A DNA stretch of 64,000 nt, from positions 558,001 to 622,000 of the forward strand of contig OZ242030.1 of NCBI GenBank assembly GCA_965205055.1, in the 5' to 3' direction. Source of the stretch: CBDBBY01 sp965205055 (GTDB taxonomy: Bacteria; Pseudomonadota; Alphaproteobacteria; Rhodobacterales; Rhodobacteraceae). Shown one piece after another: positions 43,803 through 54,590 of the stretch. The position numbers and the translations under genes are program-made. Under the pieces are notes generated by a model. The model did no database searches and was not told the DNA's origin. It saw only the letters and a list, made by a program, of their open reading frames with translations. How positions within the stretch are numbered: position 1 is the first letter of the stretch; each line of letters opens with the position of its first letter.

Positions 43803-44564
43803 GTCAATCTAAAGCAACAGAATTTGTACGGGAAAAGCCGTTCCGGCGTCGTCTGAAAAGAACTTTGCGGATTGATGCCGAGCGAAAGACGTCGGTCAAG
43901 CATGGTCAGTCCGCTTTCTTGGCGCGCGCAGGCAGTGTGCAGCAGGACGCAAGCCGCCGAAAATGCAAGCCGGACTGCTCTCAGCGTCAAGCCGGGATTC
44001 ATGCGGTGTGGAGAGAATCGCCTTGGTCGCCGCGCGCCAAATTGGAAGAAAATGCTCGTTTTGCAAAAATAGATTTGCAAAAAATTATCATCATTGATAA
44101 GTTGATTAAAAAATTTTAAACAAATGAAGCAAAAAAAAGTTGTAGTTGATCTATTTTAATATTTTTAAAATTATGCATCTTTTTAGAAATTTATGATTAT
44201 TATAATTATAGAGTAGATTTAGTAAAATAAAAGAGTTGAATATTTTACTTATTTTCAGTATATTACTGCGATTATAATACAAAATAAATGGATGATACAT
44301 TACGCGAAGGAAGGGATTTTTAGAAAAGATTTATAATGCCATGACCAGAATTCGAATGCGCTGAATATTTTATGCTGCCAAATTGGCGTTCCTTGCTCGT
44401 GCAATTGAGACCGGAACGGTGTTCGCACAACAGAAATCCTTCATGATCTTCCGTTGGCTGGAAGGGGCTTTGAGGCAGGGACAACGCCCTGCTCCAAGTG
44501 GACAGCTAACCAATTCGATAGTAGTTGAGCGGCGGTTGAGCGAAATACCGTAGGGAAGGCGACG
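43803..44564. other. Gap with a very A+T-rich block before alaS
   Basis: About 760 bp. In 44101-44280 I count 31 G or C in 180 bases (17%), far below the surrounding genes. No gene is supported. The last 200 bp before alaS return to normal composition and presumably hold its promoter. Confidence 0.6.
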
Positions 44565-47228
44565 ATGGCTAGCCTGAATGACATCAGAACGAAATTTTTG
44601 TCCTATTTCGAGGAGCGAGGTCACACCGTCGTATCCAGTTCACCTTTGGTTCCCAGGAATGATCCGACTTTGATGTTCACCAATTCAGGCATGGTGCAGT
44701 TCAAGAATCTTTTCACCGGCGTAGAGGTCAGGGACTACAAGCGCGCGACCACGAGCCAGAAGTGCGTACGGGCCGGAGGAAAGCACAACGATCTCGACAA
44801 CGTCGGGTATACATCGAGGCACCACACGTTTTTCGAGATGCTGGGGAACTTTTCCTTCGGAGACTATTTCAAGGAGTCGGCGATCACATACTGCTGGGAT
44901 TTGATGACCAAGGAATACGGGGTTCCTGCGGACCGCATGCTGGTCACTGTCTATCACGACGATGACGAGTCGGCTTCCATCTGGCGGCGCTACGCGGGGC
45001 TTTCCGAGGACCGAATTATTCGGATCGCGACATCGGACAATTTTTGGTCGATGGGGCCGACCGGTCCGTGCGGCCCTTGCACGGAACTTTACTACGATTA
45101 CGGCGAAGAGGTTCCTGGCGGTCCACCGGGCAGCGCAGACGAGGATGGCGGCAGGTTTGTCGAGATCTGGAACCTCGTTCTTATGCAGTTCGAACAGTTC
45201 GAAGATGGCTCTCGAGTTCCGCTGCCCAAGCCGTCGATCGACACCGGCATGGGTCTGGAGCGCATCGGCGCGCTTTTGCAGGGCAAGCACGACAACTACG
45301 ACACCGACTTATTCAGGAAGCTTATCGAGGCATCCGCAAACGCGTCCTCAACTGAACCGGACGGTCCGAAGCAAGTCCATCATCGCGTAATTGCAGATCA
45401 TCTTCGATCCATGTCATTCCTTATCGCCGAAGGTGTGTTGCCGTCGAAGGACGGAAGAGGATACGTACTGCGGCGGATCATGCGGCGCGCAATGCGCCAT
45501 GCCAATTTGCTGGGCGTAAACGAGCCGCTGATGCATCGCTTGGTCCGCGTTCTGGTTGCGGAAATGGGCAATGCGTTCCCAGAGCTGTCCCAAGCTCAAA
45601 CATTGATTGAAGACACCTGCTACAACGAAGAGAAGCGATTTCAGGCAGCGCTTTCGAGAGGTCTAAGGCTGTTGGACGACGAATTGGAAAAATTGCCGTC
45701 CAGTTCGACATTGCCAGGCGAGATTGCGTTCAGATTGTATGACACCTATGGCTTTCCGCTTGATCTGACGCAGGATGCATTGAGAGAGCGCGGCAGAACT
45801 GTCGACGAGGCAGGGTTCGATCGTGCCATGGATGAGCAGAGAGCGCGGGCACGGGCTTCATGGGTCGGTTCCGGTGAAACGGCCGAGGCACGGATCTGGT
45901 TCGAATTGGCGGAAGAATTCGGACCTACAGAATTCCTAGGCTACGAAACTGAAGATGCGGAAGGTCAAATTCTTGCAATTGTTCAAGACGGGCAGCGAAC
46001 TGAACGGGCCGATTCCGGCACGAATGCTGAATTTGTTGTCAATCAGACGCCGTTCTACGCGGAAGCAGGGGGACAAATCGGCGATACGGGCCGCATAATA
46101 ACGACTGAAGGTGCTGCCAAAGTGACTGGCACGTACAAGAGAGCAGGACTTTACGTTCATGCGGTAGAAATTGAGCGCGGCCATATGGAATGCAATGTTT
46201 CGGCTGAACTGGCTGTGGATGGTGCGAGGAGGCGGCGAATTCGCGGAAGCCATTCGGGAACGCATCTTCTGCACGAAGCACTCAGGCGCAAGCTAGGCGC
46301 GCACGTCGCGCAGCGAGGATCATTGAACTCTGACGGAAAACTGCGGTTTGACTTCTCGCACAACAAAGCCATGAGCCTTGAAGAACTCAGAGCTGTCGAA
46401 GACGAGGTCAACGCGATGGTCCAGCAGAACTCAGAAGTTGAAACGCGGATCATGAGCCCGGACGAAGCCCGAGACATTGGCGCGGTGGCTCTTTTTGGCG
46501 AAAAATACGGGGACGAGGTTCGGGTCGTATCCATGGGAACGATGGAGGGAAGCGGCAAGGGACGCAAAGGAAACTCCTATTCAATGGAATTGTGCGGTGG
46601 AACCCATGTGGGCAGGACCGGCGAGATCGGGCTGTTCGTAACGACCGGAGAAAGCGCATCGGCTGCCGGCGTTCGCAGAATTGATGCGGTTACGGGAGAC
46701 GCTGCGCGAAACTATTTGGCGGAGCAGGACCATATTGCGGCGAAGGTTGCCCTGATGCTCAAAACCGGGCGAAACGGCGTTGTAAAAAAAGTCAAATCTC
46801 TGCTGGACGAGCGAAAGACATTGACCGCGGAAATTGAACGATTGAGGAAGGAGCTTGCTGCTGGAAGCACAGCATCCCGCTCGGAAAAAAACACGATGCT
46901 TGAAAACGGAATTTTGTTCAGCGTACGACAGCTGAGCGAGGTTTCGGGCAGGGATCTGCCCGACTTGGTGGATGACTACAAAAGCCGAAACGATTCAGGA
47001 GTCGTGCTTATTGTTTCGGAGGTTGGCGGCAAGGCGGCGGTTGCAGCCGGCGTGACGGACGACTTGTCGGGCCGCGTATCCGCTATTGACATCGTGCGAA
47101 CTGCAACGCCATATCTCGGCGGCAAGGGCGGGGGCGGCAGGCCCGATTTCGCGCAAGGGGGAGGCTCTCAAGCGCGAGGCGCCGAAAAAGCTGCCGAAGC
47201 TGTCGAAAACCTGCTGAGGAGACTATAA
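44565..47228 (+). CDS. alaS: Alanyl-tRNA synthetase
   Basis: 887 residues, usual length. Class II catalytic core with HHTFFEMLGNFSFGDYF and GMGLERIGALLQG; editing domain zinc-site residues in SHSGTHLLHEALR and MELCGGTHV; C-terminal Gly-rich C-Ala domain (YLGGKGGGGRPDFAQGG). The TAA overlaps the next gene's ATG. Confidence 0.98.
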   Translation: MASLNDIRTKFLSYFEERGHTVVSSSPLVPRNDPTLMFTNSGMVQFKNLFTGVEVRDYKRATTSQKCVRAGGKHNDLDNVGYTSRHHTFFEMLGNFSFGDYFKESAITYCWDLMTKEYGVPADRMLVTVYHDDDESASIWRRYAGLSEDRIIRIATSDNFWSMGPTGPCGPCTELYYDYGEEVPGGPPGSADEDGGRFVEIWNLVLMQFEQFEDGSRVPLPKPSIDTGMGLERIGALLQGKHDNYDTDLFRKLIEASANASSTEPDGPKQVHHRVIADHLRSMSFLIAEGVLPSKDGRGYVLRRIMRRAMRHANLLGVNEPLMHRLVRVLVAEMGNAFPELSQAQTLIEDTCYNEEKRFQAALSRGLRLLDDELEKLPSSSTLPGEIAFRLYDTYGFPLDLTQDALRERGRTVDEAGFDRAMDEQRARARASWVGSGETAEARIWFELAEEFGPTEFLGYETEDAEGQILAIVQDGQRTERADSGTNAEFVVNQTPFYAEAGGQIGDTGRIITTEGAAKVTGTYKRAGLYVHAVEIERGHMECNVSAELAVDGARRRRIRGSHSGTHLLHEALRRKLGAHVAQRGSLNSDGKLRFDFSHNKAMSLEELRAVEDEVNAMVQQNSEVETRIMSPDEARDIGAVALFGEKYGDEVRVVSMGTMEGSGKGRKGNSYSMELCGGTHVGRTGEIGLFVTTGESASAAGVRRIDAVTGDAARNYLAEQDHIAAKVALMLKTGRNGVVKKVKSLLDERKTLTAEIERLRKELAAGSTASRSEKNTMLENGILFSVRQLSEVSGRDLPDLVDDYKSRNDSGVVLIVSEVGGKAAVAAGVTDDLSGRVSAIDIVRTATPYLGGKGGGGRPDFAQGGGSQARGAEKAAEAVENLLRRL

Positions 47229-47515
47229 TGAGCGCTTACTGGATCGTGCGTGTAGATGTTTCGGACGAGGATACTTACAAGGAATACGCCAAATTGGCAA
47301 CCGTTGCCATCCAAGAGCATGGAGGAAAGTTCCTTGTGAGGGGCGGCAAGTACCAGTCCATGGAAGGCAACAGCAGACCGAGAAACGTCGTGGTTGAGTT
47401 CCCGGACATGGATTTAGCGATAAAGTGCTACGGGTCGGAGACATACAAAAACGCGCTCCAATATTCCAGCCGTTCCTCTGATCGCGATATGGTAATTGTT
47501 GAAGGGGTGGAGTGA
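47228..47515 (+). CDS. DUF1330 family protein
   Basis: 95 residues. Ferredoxin-like dimeric alpha/beta barrel fold: YWIVRVDVSDEDTYKEYAK, GGKFLVRGGKYQSMEG, VVVEFPDMDLAIKCY. The biochemical role is unknown. Translationally coupled to alaS (TAATG). Confidence 0.9.
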   Translation: MSAYWIVRVDVSDEDTYKEYAKLATVAIQEHGGKFLVRGGKYQSMEGNSRPRNVVVEFPDMDLAIKCYGSETYKNALQYSSRSSDRDMVIVEGVE

Positions 47516-48075
47516 GCACATTCGAGTTTTAGTGCTTGTTGCTTTGAGGCCGCGTCCACGATGTGTTGATATCGCCAGAAGACGGGCGTTCGACCTGTAA
47601 ATTTTGCCGAATTGTTCGGCATCCGGCTTTTTTGCGCGGGATACGGCTCCGAAATGCAAAATCCGGCGCAAGGCGTCGATTCAGGAGTCCGCGCGACGCC
47701 TGTCTTCCTGTTGGGCATTCGGTCGCGGCGATGTCCGTCAGTCGCCGGGAACGGACCTGAGGCACGCGGCGCACAGCGCGAAGAAGCTGCCGCCGACCCC
47801 GCTGACCGGTCCCAAAATGCTCACAGAGCGCTCGATGGATCGCCGGCGGTGTCAGTCGAACCGGGATTTCAAGGTGCCCGCCAACCCTCGCGGAGGCCCG
47901 GAGCGCGTGGCGCGGATCCAACAGGTCGCGAACGGCCCTTGAAGGAACTTGGCGATAGCGCAAGCATGTTCAGCGCGCCAAGCCATTCTTGAACACGGAC
48001 GATTGCATTTGCTTCAAACCAAGCCCACGCGCATGAATTATTCAAAATTGAACCGGTGGGTGCTCGGCAATCAGT
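47516..48075. other. Gap between DUF1330 gene and icd
   Basis: About 560 bp between convergent genes. 47640-47950 is GC-rich with reading frames on both strands, but no motif is recognisable. It could be remnant DNA. Confidence 0.35.
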
Positions 48076-49287
48076 TCAGCTCATGGCTTGTTCAAAGTTC
48101 AATTGGACTTTGTCCAAGAATTCAATCGTAGATAGCCAGCTTTGGTCCGGACCGACCAGCGAAGCCAAATCCTTCGTCATGTCACCGGATTCGACAGTGT
48201 CAACGACGGTTTTTTCGAGCGCTTGCGAAAATTCCGCCAACTTGGCGTTTCCGTCGATCCTCGCCCGATGCGTAAGGCCTCCGGTCCAAGCAAAAATTGA
48301 CGCGATGGAATTCGTCGAAGTCTCAAGCCCTTTTTGATGCTGCCTGTAGTGTCGAGTCACCGTGCCATGCGCAGCTTCCGCCTCGATAATCCTGCCGTCC
48401 GGCGTCATCAGCTTTGACGTCATGAGACCGAGCGACCCGAATCCTTGCGCAACGGTGTCGGACTGGACGTCGCCGTCGTAATTCTTGCACGCCCAAACGA
48501 ATCCGCCGCTCCATTTCAAAGATGCTGCGACCATATCGTCAATCAATCGGTGCTCATAAGTTATTCCTGCTTGCTTGAACCTATCTTCGAATTCGGCCTC
48601 GTAGACCTCTTGGAACAAATCCTTGAAACGTCCGTCGTATGCTTTGAGGATGGTATTTTTCGTCGAAAGATAGACCGGCCAGCCGAGAGAAAGGCCGTAA
48701 TTGAATGACGCCTTGGCGAAGTCCCTTATCGAGCTGTCCAGATTATACATTCCCATGACGATTCCCGATGACGACGCATTGAAGACTTCACGTTCAATCT
48801 CGGTTCCGTCGGTGCCGGCGAATTTCAGTGTTATCCTGCCCGCTCCGGGAAACAGGAAATCCGTAGCGCTGTATTGATCCCCGAATGCGTGGCGTCCGAT
48901 CGCGATGGGGCGGGTCCAGCCTGGAACAAACCGAGGAACGTTGCGGCAAATGATCGGTTCTCGGAATATGACCCCGCCGAGGATGTTGCGGATGGTGCCG
49001 TTCGGAGAGCGCCACATCTTTTTCAAGTTGAACTCTTCCACTCGCGCTTCGTCTGGAGTGATCGTCGCGCACTTCACGCCGACGCCCACTTCCTTGATTT
49101 TGTTGGCGGCATCGACGGTGACTTGATCGTCGGTCCTGTCCCGCTCTTCAATGCCCAGATCGAAATACATCAGATCGATATCCAAGTAGGGCAGGATAAG
49201 CTTCTTCTTCAGTTCATGCCAAATGATCCGAGTCATTTCGTCGCCATCCATTTCGACGACTGGGTTTTCCACTTTGATCTTGTCCAT
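48076..49287 (-). CDS. icd: NADP-dependent isocitrate dehydrogenase (eukaryotic-like dimeric type)
   Basis: 403 residues, the short form common in alphaproteobacteria. MDGDEMTRIIW at the start; substrate loop SPNGTIRNILGGVIFREPI; PGWTRPIAIGRHAFGDQY; metal-binding Asp in NYDGDVQSD; AEAAHGTVTRHYRQHQKG. It converts isocitrate to 2-oxoglutarate in the TCA cycle. Confidence 0.97.
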   Translation of the reverse strand: MDKIKVENPVVEMDGDEMTRIIWHELKKKLILPYLDIDLMYFDLGIEERDRTDDQVTVDAANKIKEVGVGVKCATITPDEARVEEFNLKKMWRSPNGTIRNILGGVIFREPIICRNVPRFVPGWTRPIAIGRHAFGDQYSATDFLFPGAGRITLKFAGTDGTEIEREVFNASSSGIVMGMYNLDSSIRDFAKASFNYGLSLGWPVYLSTKNTILKAYDGRFKDLFQEVYEAEFEDRFKQAGITYEHRLIDDMVAASLKWSGGFVWACKNYDGDVQSDTVAQGFGSLGLMTSKLMTPDGRIIEAEAAHGTVTRHYRQHQKGLETSTNSIASIFAWTGGLTHRARIDGNAKLAEFSQALEKTVVDTVESGDMTKDLASLVGPDQSWLSTIEFLDKVQLNFEQAMS

Positions 49288-49599
49288 TACTGCTCTCCTG
49301 CTTGTTCGAAATCAGTTGCGTTATACAGATTGCTAGCGAATGTTGAATTCCCTGATCTCGGAAACCGCCTCGCTGAAGCCGACTGATTGCTTGTCTTGCC
49401 GAAAGTTCGGCTGGGAAGGCTTTCCCTTCCGAGCTGGCGATGAGAATCCAGCGACCGAGCACTGATCTGCTTGTCGAATCCTTCTGCCAATTAGCTGCCG
49501 GTCCATGCCGAATGTCGCTTTCGCTCAAGCGTGCCGTGAGGTGACTTACTCATATCAATTCGCATTGTGTCATAGTGCTCAGCCCAAAACCGAGACCTG
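49288..49599. other. Promoter region of icd
   Basis: About 310 bp, no gene seen. Confidence 0.35.
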
Positions 49600-50304
49600 T
49601 TAGACTGATGCCGTCAACCCGCCGTCCACTCTAATATTTTGGCCAGTGATGTAGCTGGACGCGTTTGAAACAAGGAAAGCCACCATCTCCGAAAGTTCGC
49701 GGACTTTGGCATACCGCCGCATCGGAATCTGTTGCACGCGATGAGGCTTTTCAGGCAGGCTGTCGATGAATCCCGGCAGGACGTTGTTCATCCGGACGTT
49801 ATGCGGAGCATATTTGGTGCTGAACAGTTTGGCATAGCTCGCCAAACCGGCTCTGAAGACGGACGAAGTCGGGAAATCCGCATCAGGCTCGAATGTTGCG
49901 AATGTCGAAATGTTGACGATTGATCCGCCGCCGCCCTTCAGCATGATCGGAACTGCGTGTCTGCAAGTCCTGATTACATGAAGAAGATAATAGTCGAGGG
50001 CCAAGTGCCAATTCTCGTCGGAAATCTCGAGGATATCGCCCTTGGGGCCGTGCCCTGAGCAGATGACCAGCCCGTCGATTCGATCCAACCGGTCTGCCGC
50101 CAATCCCACGAAGTGCGCGAGGTCGGAGTCGTTCAAAATTGAGCCGGTATAGCCGATTCCGCCCAATTCAACGCCGAGTTGCTCTCCTTTTCCGGACGCC
50201 GACATGACCGCGACGGTGTAGCCGATCTCTGCAAGTTTTCGCGCTGAATCTGCACCGATCCCGGTGCCTCCGGCTACAACCAAAGCAACGGGGGAATCCG
50301 GCAT
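49600..50304 (-). CDS. SDR-fold protein without the YxxxK catalytic pair
   Basis: 234 residues. Rossmann fold with GGTGIGAD cofactor loop, LVICSGHG in the NAG position and VNISTFATFE containing the catalytic-position Ser. Where the Tyr-x-x-x-Lys pair belongs the sequence is SSVFRAGLASYAK, with no Tyr and Arg instead of Lys. The end ITGQNIRVDGGLTASV is typical of the family. It may bind NAD(P)(H) without classical dehydrogenase activity. The ATG at 50304 has AAGGAG 7 bp upstream; an ATG 6 bp earlier is too close to it. Confidence 0.85.
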   Translation of the reverse strand: MPDSPVALVVAGGTGIGADSARKLAEIGYTVAVMSASGKGEQLGVELGGIGYTGSILNDSDLAHFVGLAADRLDRIDGLVICSGHGPKGDILEISDENWHLALDYYLLHVIRTCRHAVPIMLKGGGGSIVNISTFATFEPDADFPTSSVFRAGLASYAKLFSTKYAPHNVRMNNVLPGFIDSLPEKPHRVQQIPMRRYAKVRELSEMVAFLVSNASSYITGQNIRVDGGLTASV

Positions 50305-51601
50305 GCGCATGCTCCTTGATCTGGTCGGCGAACTCAAACGCGTGCTTCGGTCGAGAACGGCGTTTCGACGACGCTACCACCCTGCCAGCCGCGATTCAAT
50401 CAGGAGTCTTGTCCCTATTAGGTTTTAGGAATTTAGCGCAAATGCCCTAAACCGAGCAAAGAAACAGGATTTTTCACGCTTTGCGTTGAACAGCCAAGCG
50501 AATTTTTCCTGATCGCAATCATTCCGACGGGCTGTTTGGAGGCTCAAGTTCTTTGCAGGACTTTGTGTTCGGAGTACGGCTCGCCCCCGTTTTTGATTGC
50601 CGACGATTGCGATGATCCGTCAAAGGCCAAGAGAAGTGCCGGAACTCCGCATCTGAACCTATGGAAAAAGGCAGACTCAAATTCGCCGGTGATGACAAGA
50701 ACCGCAAACGAGTTCCGCCGCCGGCCGACGCAACTCCGTGAAACACTGCGGCACCAATTGAATTCGAGGCGAGAGCACGCAGCCGAAGGCCAACGCAGTG
50801 CCTGGCCGTGCGATCAGATATCGACGAGCCATCGGTCGTGTCGCGCCATTCCGGGTTGGGGTGATTTGCATGAGCGGGGAGCGACGTGACGATATTGGCC
50901 GATTCGCCGGACTTTCATGGCGCCGCGAGGTCCAAGGTCGGCATATCTTCCCGAAACTTGCTTTTTTTTTGCATATGCACGCGGGAGGATCGATGCGCGT
51001 CGAACATTTCAACGTGCGCGGAAAGAGCGTTCCTTTCAGAATCAGTTTCCCACATAAATTTTTTCGTGCTCAGTCTGCTCGCGGCCTTCTTTCGCTGCGG
51101 AGATTACCGCATGTTCTGCGCAAGCTGTTCGCATCTGGTCTGCCTGCGGTCATTGACAGGTCGCTCAACCGAGAAATGATGCAAAGTGCAGCAAGAAAGC
51201 AGGCCGACGCAAGCAACGGATTCAACGATTGCACTTTTGTGCATTTTCATGTTGAGCATTTCCGTTGTCGTCGGGGCTGCGCGGAACTGGCCGGAAGATG
51301 CGCGAATGCTGTCCGCATCCGGCATGATCGCGCTGGTCTCAGGATGGCTCGACAGGAGGCGTCTTTCGGACAAGGTTGCTTCAACGCCGAAATCGTATTC
51401 AATGGCAGATGCTCCAATTTTACACGAATGTTTCCATGATCCCGGTAGCTGCGTCGGATGAAGCGTTCGCGACCTCGGCGAAGGTCAAAAGCGTCCTGCG
51501 AAGGATGAAAAAGCGTTGGCTTGGCGAAATACGCGGATCCGATGCTGCGCCGAATGCTGTTGCAGCTAATGAGTGGGAGCAGCTGCCAGCAGGAAATTCA
51601 C
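50305..51601. other. 1.3-kb gene-poor region before the TerB island
   Basis: Reading frames up to about 210 codons occur (for example 50798-51439 plus) but none has a recognisable domain or ribosome site, and they overlap frames on the other strand. An imperfect inverted repeat, GGTTTTAGG ... CCCTAAACC, lies near 50420-50450. It may be the boundary of the acquired island. Confidence 0.4.
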
Positions 51602-53806
51602 ATGAGCTCTGATCCGCTGCCGCTATTCGAGAATTCAGGAGTCAAGGTTCCGGAACCTGCTGGTAACGCGGATCCCGCCAACGAATCTCTTTACAAGGAG
51701 ATCAATAGAGATTCGCCCATCCGGACTGGTTGGGTGCCTTCTTCCGAATCTGTAACCGTGGCCGGACGTGAAATCGGTGGCATGGTTTACATTGGAAAAC
51801 ACATCGTTCGGAACAAAGGTCGTACCACCGGCAAGAGCGGCGCATACATTGATCCATCGCTCCCGGTCTCGGATGGCGGAGTCGGTCGAGTCGACCAATG
51901 GGGTTACATTTGGCAAAAGTACCATTCTATTCCGTCCGGGCGTCGAGCATCGTACTTGGATTGGTTGTCTACCGGCCGTTCAGAAGAATCATTCAATCCC
52001 AATTTCGTGATGATGTATCTTTACGGGCTGGAACGTCGATTTGCAGTGGATGACTCGCCAGAGGCGGAAAAGCGTGAAATTCTTGACGAAGCGCTCCGTC
52101 TTGCGAAACTCTGCCGCGAGGAATCGCACGTCGGGCGAGAATTGAAAGACTTCATCTTGTTCGCAAGATTGATGCTTGAGGAATTTTCTCAATTCGAACC
52201 TGTATACGAATATCATTATTGGGAGCTGCCCTTTCCGCTGAGGGCTGCCATAGGGGCGCACATTGTGCGTCGGAAGCGTTTGCCAGCAGAATGGTTCCTC
52301 AGCTGGTTCTATTGCCATCCGAGTTGCCGACTCAAGATTGCTGCTATACGATGTCCCGATGAGTTTCGCGAGCTTTTCAAGTTGCGGTTCGACCAACGGT
52401 TTCCGAAGGGTTACAAGCCAAACAGAACAAAACATGTTTTGCATTATCATTACTATGCCGCATCGGGTGAGTTTCGTATTAATCTTGATGTCAAATTGAA
52501 CGGAAAGTTTGTTCCCGACATCTCGGCGCAAAGCAAATTTCTAATTTATGCCGAAGAAATCGCCGCCGAAGTCTCGAAGGATCTAGGCAAGCTCAGCCGC
52601 TATGTCGGAAACAATCCTAATGATAGCGACATTCTCGGTGCAAGGGCATATTTACCTAAGGAGCTTTGGCAAATTATTCCTTGCGAAAAACTGGACCCGT
52701 TTAGAAAATGGGCTCGCAGAGTCGCGTCGAAGAACGGTCGGGTTCTTGTCGAACAGCTGATCGCAAAAATTGAAGGATATCGCCCGGGCAAGATCGCAAG
52801 GCAGCAATTGACGTCGGCATCGGCAATATTGGCGCAGACAGGCTTCGGATTTGCCCCGGATCCCAAGTATGCTTTCCAGTCGCCGAAAGTCGGAGAGCCT
52901 GTAGTGATCTTCGATACGGGAAAGGCTGTTGCCAATCTGGACGATGCCTCAGACATCTATCGCGCATCTCTCCTGACTTCCGCATTGGGAGCGTTCGTGG
53001 CCCATGCCGATGGAAAAGTCACCGAGAGCGAGCGCGAAGCACTGCGAGAGAAAGTGATCAACATTGAATTCATCAACAAAGAGGAACGGCGAAGGCTGAT
53101 CGCCGATCTTGAGTGGATGCTTTCGGTCGCTCCGAACTTGGCATCGCTGCGCCGAAAACTGAAAGAATTCGGGCCCGGCTTGATACCGGCCGCTCGAAAC
53201 GCCGTGGTTGCCGCCGCGCACGCCGACGGCGTAGTCCAGCCTCAAGAGGTCAAAGCCATCGAGAGAATTTACAAAGCATTGGGGCTGAGTGTCTCCCTTG
53301 TGTATTCGGATTTGCACGCGGGCGACATGCACGACGGGATTGCCGTCGTGCGCTCCGCAGAAGCTGCGGCAGCGGGCGAGTCGATTCCCGTCGAAACGCC
53401 GACCGGCGAAATACGGCTCGATTCAGAGCGAATCGCCACCATTCACTCGGATACCGAGCGCGTATCCTCCGTTCTGGGCGAGATATTCAGCGAAGCGAAA
53501 GACAGCCCGCGGAATGAATGCGCGCAAGAGGTTGTCGTTCCCGGTCTCGACGCCAGGCATGCCGCATTCGTCAAGGAGGTCATCGCCGAGAAACATTGGG
53601 CGGAGGGTTCGTTCAAAGAACTCTGCGACAAGCATTCATTCCTGCCGTCCGGCGCGATTGAGGACATCAATGAGTGGGCCTTTGAATCCTACGGCGATGC
53701 GCTGCTGGACGAAAATGACGGCTACGAGGTCAATGCCGAAATCGCAGATGCGCTGCAGAGGGAATTCGAAGGGAGGAATGACGATGCGCGGGTTGAAACC
53801 GGATGA
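51602..53806 (+). CDS. TerB-N/TerB/TerB-C domain protein, copy 1
   Basis: 734 residues. An N-terminal TerB-N-like domain (roughly residues 35-230) with GREIGGMVYIGK, YIDPSLPV, RRASYLDWLSTGR and FVMMYLYGLERRF. A central variable part. A TerB-like helical domain (roughly 445-560) with LTSALGAFVAHADGKVTESE and VAAAHADGVVQPQEVK, whose acidic helices may bind metal. A TerB-C domain to the end (HAAFVKEVIAEKHW, INEWAFESYGDALLDENDG). Such proteins are linked with ATPases and helicases in predicted DNA-processing or stress systems; the exact role is unknown. The ATG has AGGA about 10 bp upstream. Confidence 0.88.
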   Translation: MSSDPLPLFENSGVKVPEPAGNADPANESLYKEINRDSPIRTGWVPSSESVTVAGREIGGMVYIGKHIVRNKGRTTGKSGAYIDPSLPVSDGGVGRVDQWGYIWQKYHSIPSGRRASYLDWLSTGRSEESFNPNFVMMYLYGLERRFAVDDSPEAEKREILDEALRLAKLCREESHVGRELKDFILFARLMLEEFSQFEPVYEYHYWELPFPLRAAIGAHIVRRKRLPAEWFLSWFYCHPSCRLKIAAIRCPDEFRELFKLRFDQRFPKGYKPNRTKHVLHYHYYAASGEFRINLDVKLNGKFVPDISAQSKFLIYAEEIAAEVSKDLGKLSRYVGNNPNDSDILGARAYLPKELWQIIPCEKLDPFRKWARRVASKNGRVLVEQLIAKIEGYRPGKIARQQLTSASAILAQTGFGFAPDPKYAFQSPKVGEPVVIFDTGKAVANLDDASDIYRASLLTSALGAFVAHADGKVTESEREALREKVINIEFINKEERRRLIADLEWMLSVAPNLASLRRKLKEFGPGLIPAARNAVVAAAHADGVVQPQEVKAIERIYKALGLSVSLVYSDLHAGDMHDGIAVVRSAEAAAAGESIPVETPTGEIRLDSERIATIHSDTERVSSVLGEIFSEAKDSPRNECAQEVVVPGLDARHAAFVKEVIAEKHWAEGSFKELCDKHSFLPSGAIEDINEWAFESYGDALLDENDGYEVNAEIADALQREFEGRNDDARVETG

Positions 53807-54590
53807 GTTCATATTTGCTTGGCGCAAGCACCGCTTCGTCACAGAAATTGCTTCGCAATCGGGCTGGATGATCCGCTCATCGGGGAATTCGTCAAGATGA
53901 ATCATCGGGCCGCATTTGCCGGAGGCTTGATTGGCAGTGCCGGTTCGCCATCGGGCTCGGCGGGAGGCGCTATCGACTGGGCGTTCGAATCCGAACGCTC
54001 CCCGGAAAACCCGGGGCAGTTCAATGTGGTTTCGAAGCCGCTGTTTTGAGCCAATATTCGAAGCGCGGAGCCAGTCCTGCTTGGACGTCGGGAAATTCGG
54101 TTGCCGCCCTGCCGGTGGCGATATAATTCTATCCCGTGGGCGGTGCGACTCGAAGACTCGTTCGGGCAGCAGGCGAAGGACGGATCGGCCGAATGGATAT
54201 ACGGTTGCGCAATTTGCATGAGAGAAATCCGAAACAAGAGATTTCGACGAGGGACCGAGGGCGGCCGATAGATCGCTTCGCGATTTGGGACAGTTGGGAT
54301 GATGGACAGGCTCGTCCCGGATTTTTGCCCCGTCTCCAAAACGGCGTTGCGTTGAAAAAGTCTAGTCTGTGTTATAAAAATACCGTATACTGAATAGGAT
54401 TTACATAATGATAAAATTTGTTAATTTTCCTAAATAATCATTCTTATATATGTATTATTTTAAGGTGCTGACGTTAATGATATATTTATTTATTGAAAAC
54501 TGAAAAAGAATCCAAAATTTCTGTCGTTCCTTTTTGAATTTGATTTTTTAGTGTGAGAAAAAACGAGTATCATGCGAAGGTAGAATAACG
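53807..54590. other. Gap between TerB paralogues, with A+T-rich block
   Basis: About 780 bp. In 54361-54540 I count 41 G or C in 180 bases (23%). The first half is of normal composition without a recognised gene. It may carry a separate promoter for the second copy. Confidence 0.5.

Noticed and set aside
50798..51439. 213-codon gene before the TerB island
   Set aside because: Composition unlike a protein (Arg/Cys/His-rich), no motif, overlapped by frames on both strands.
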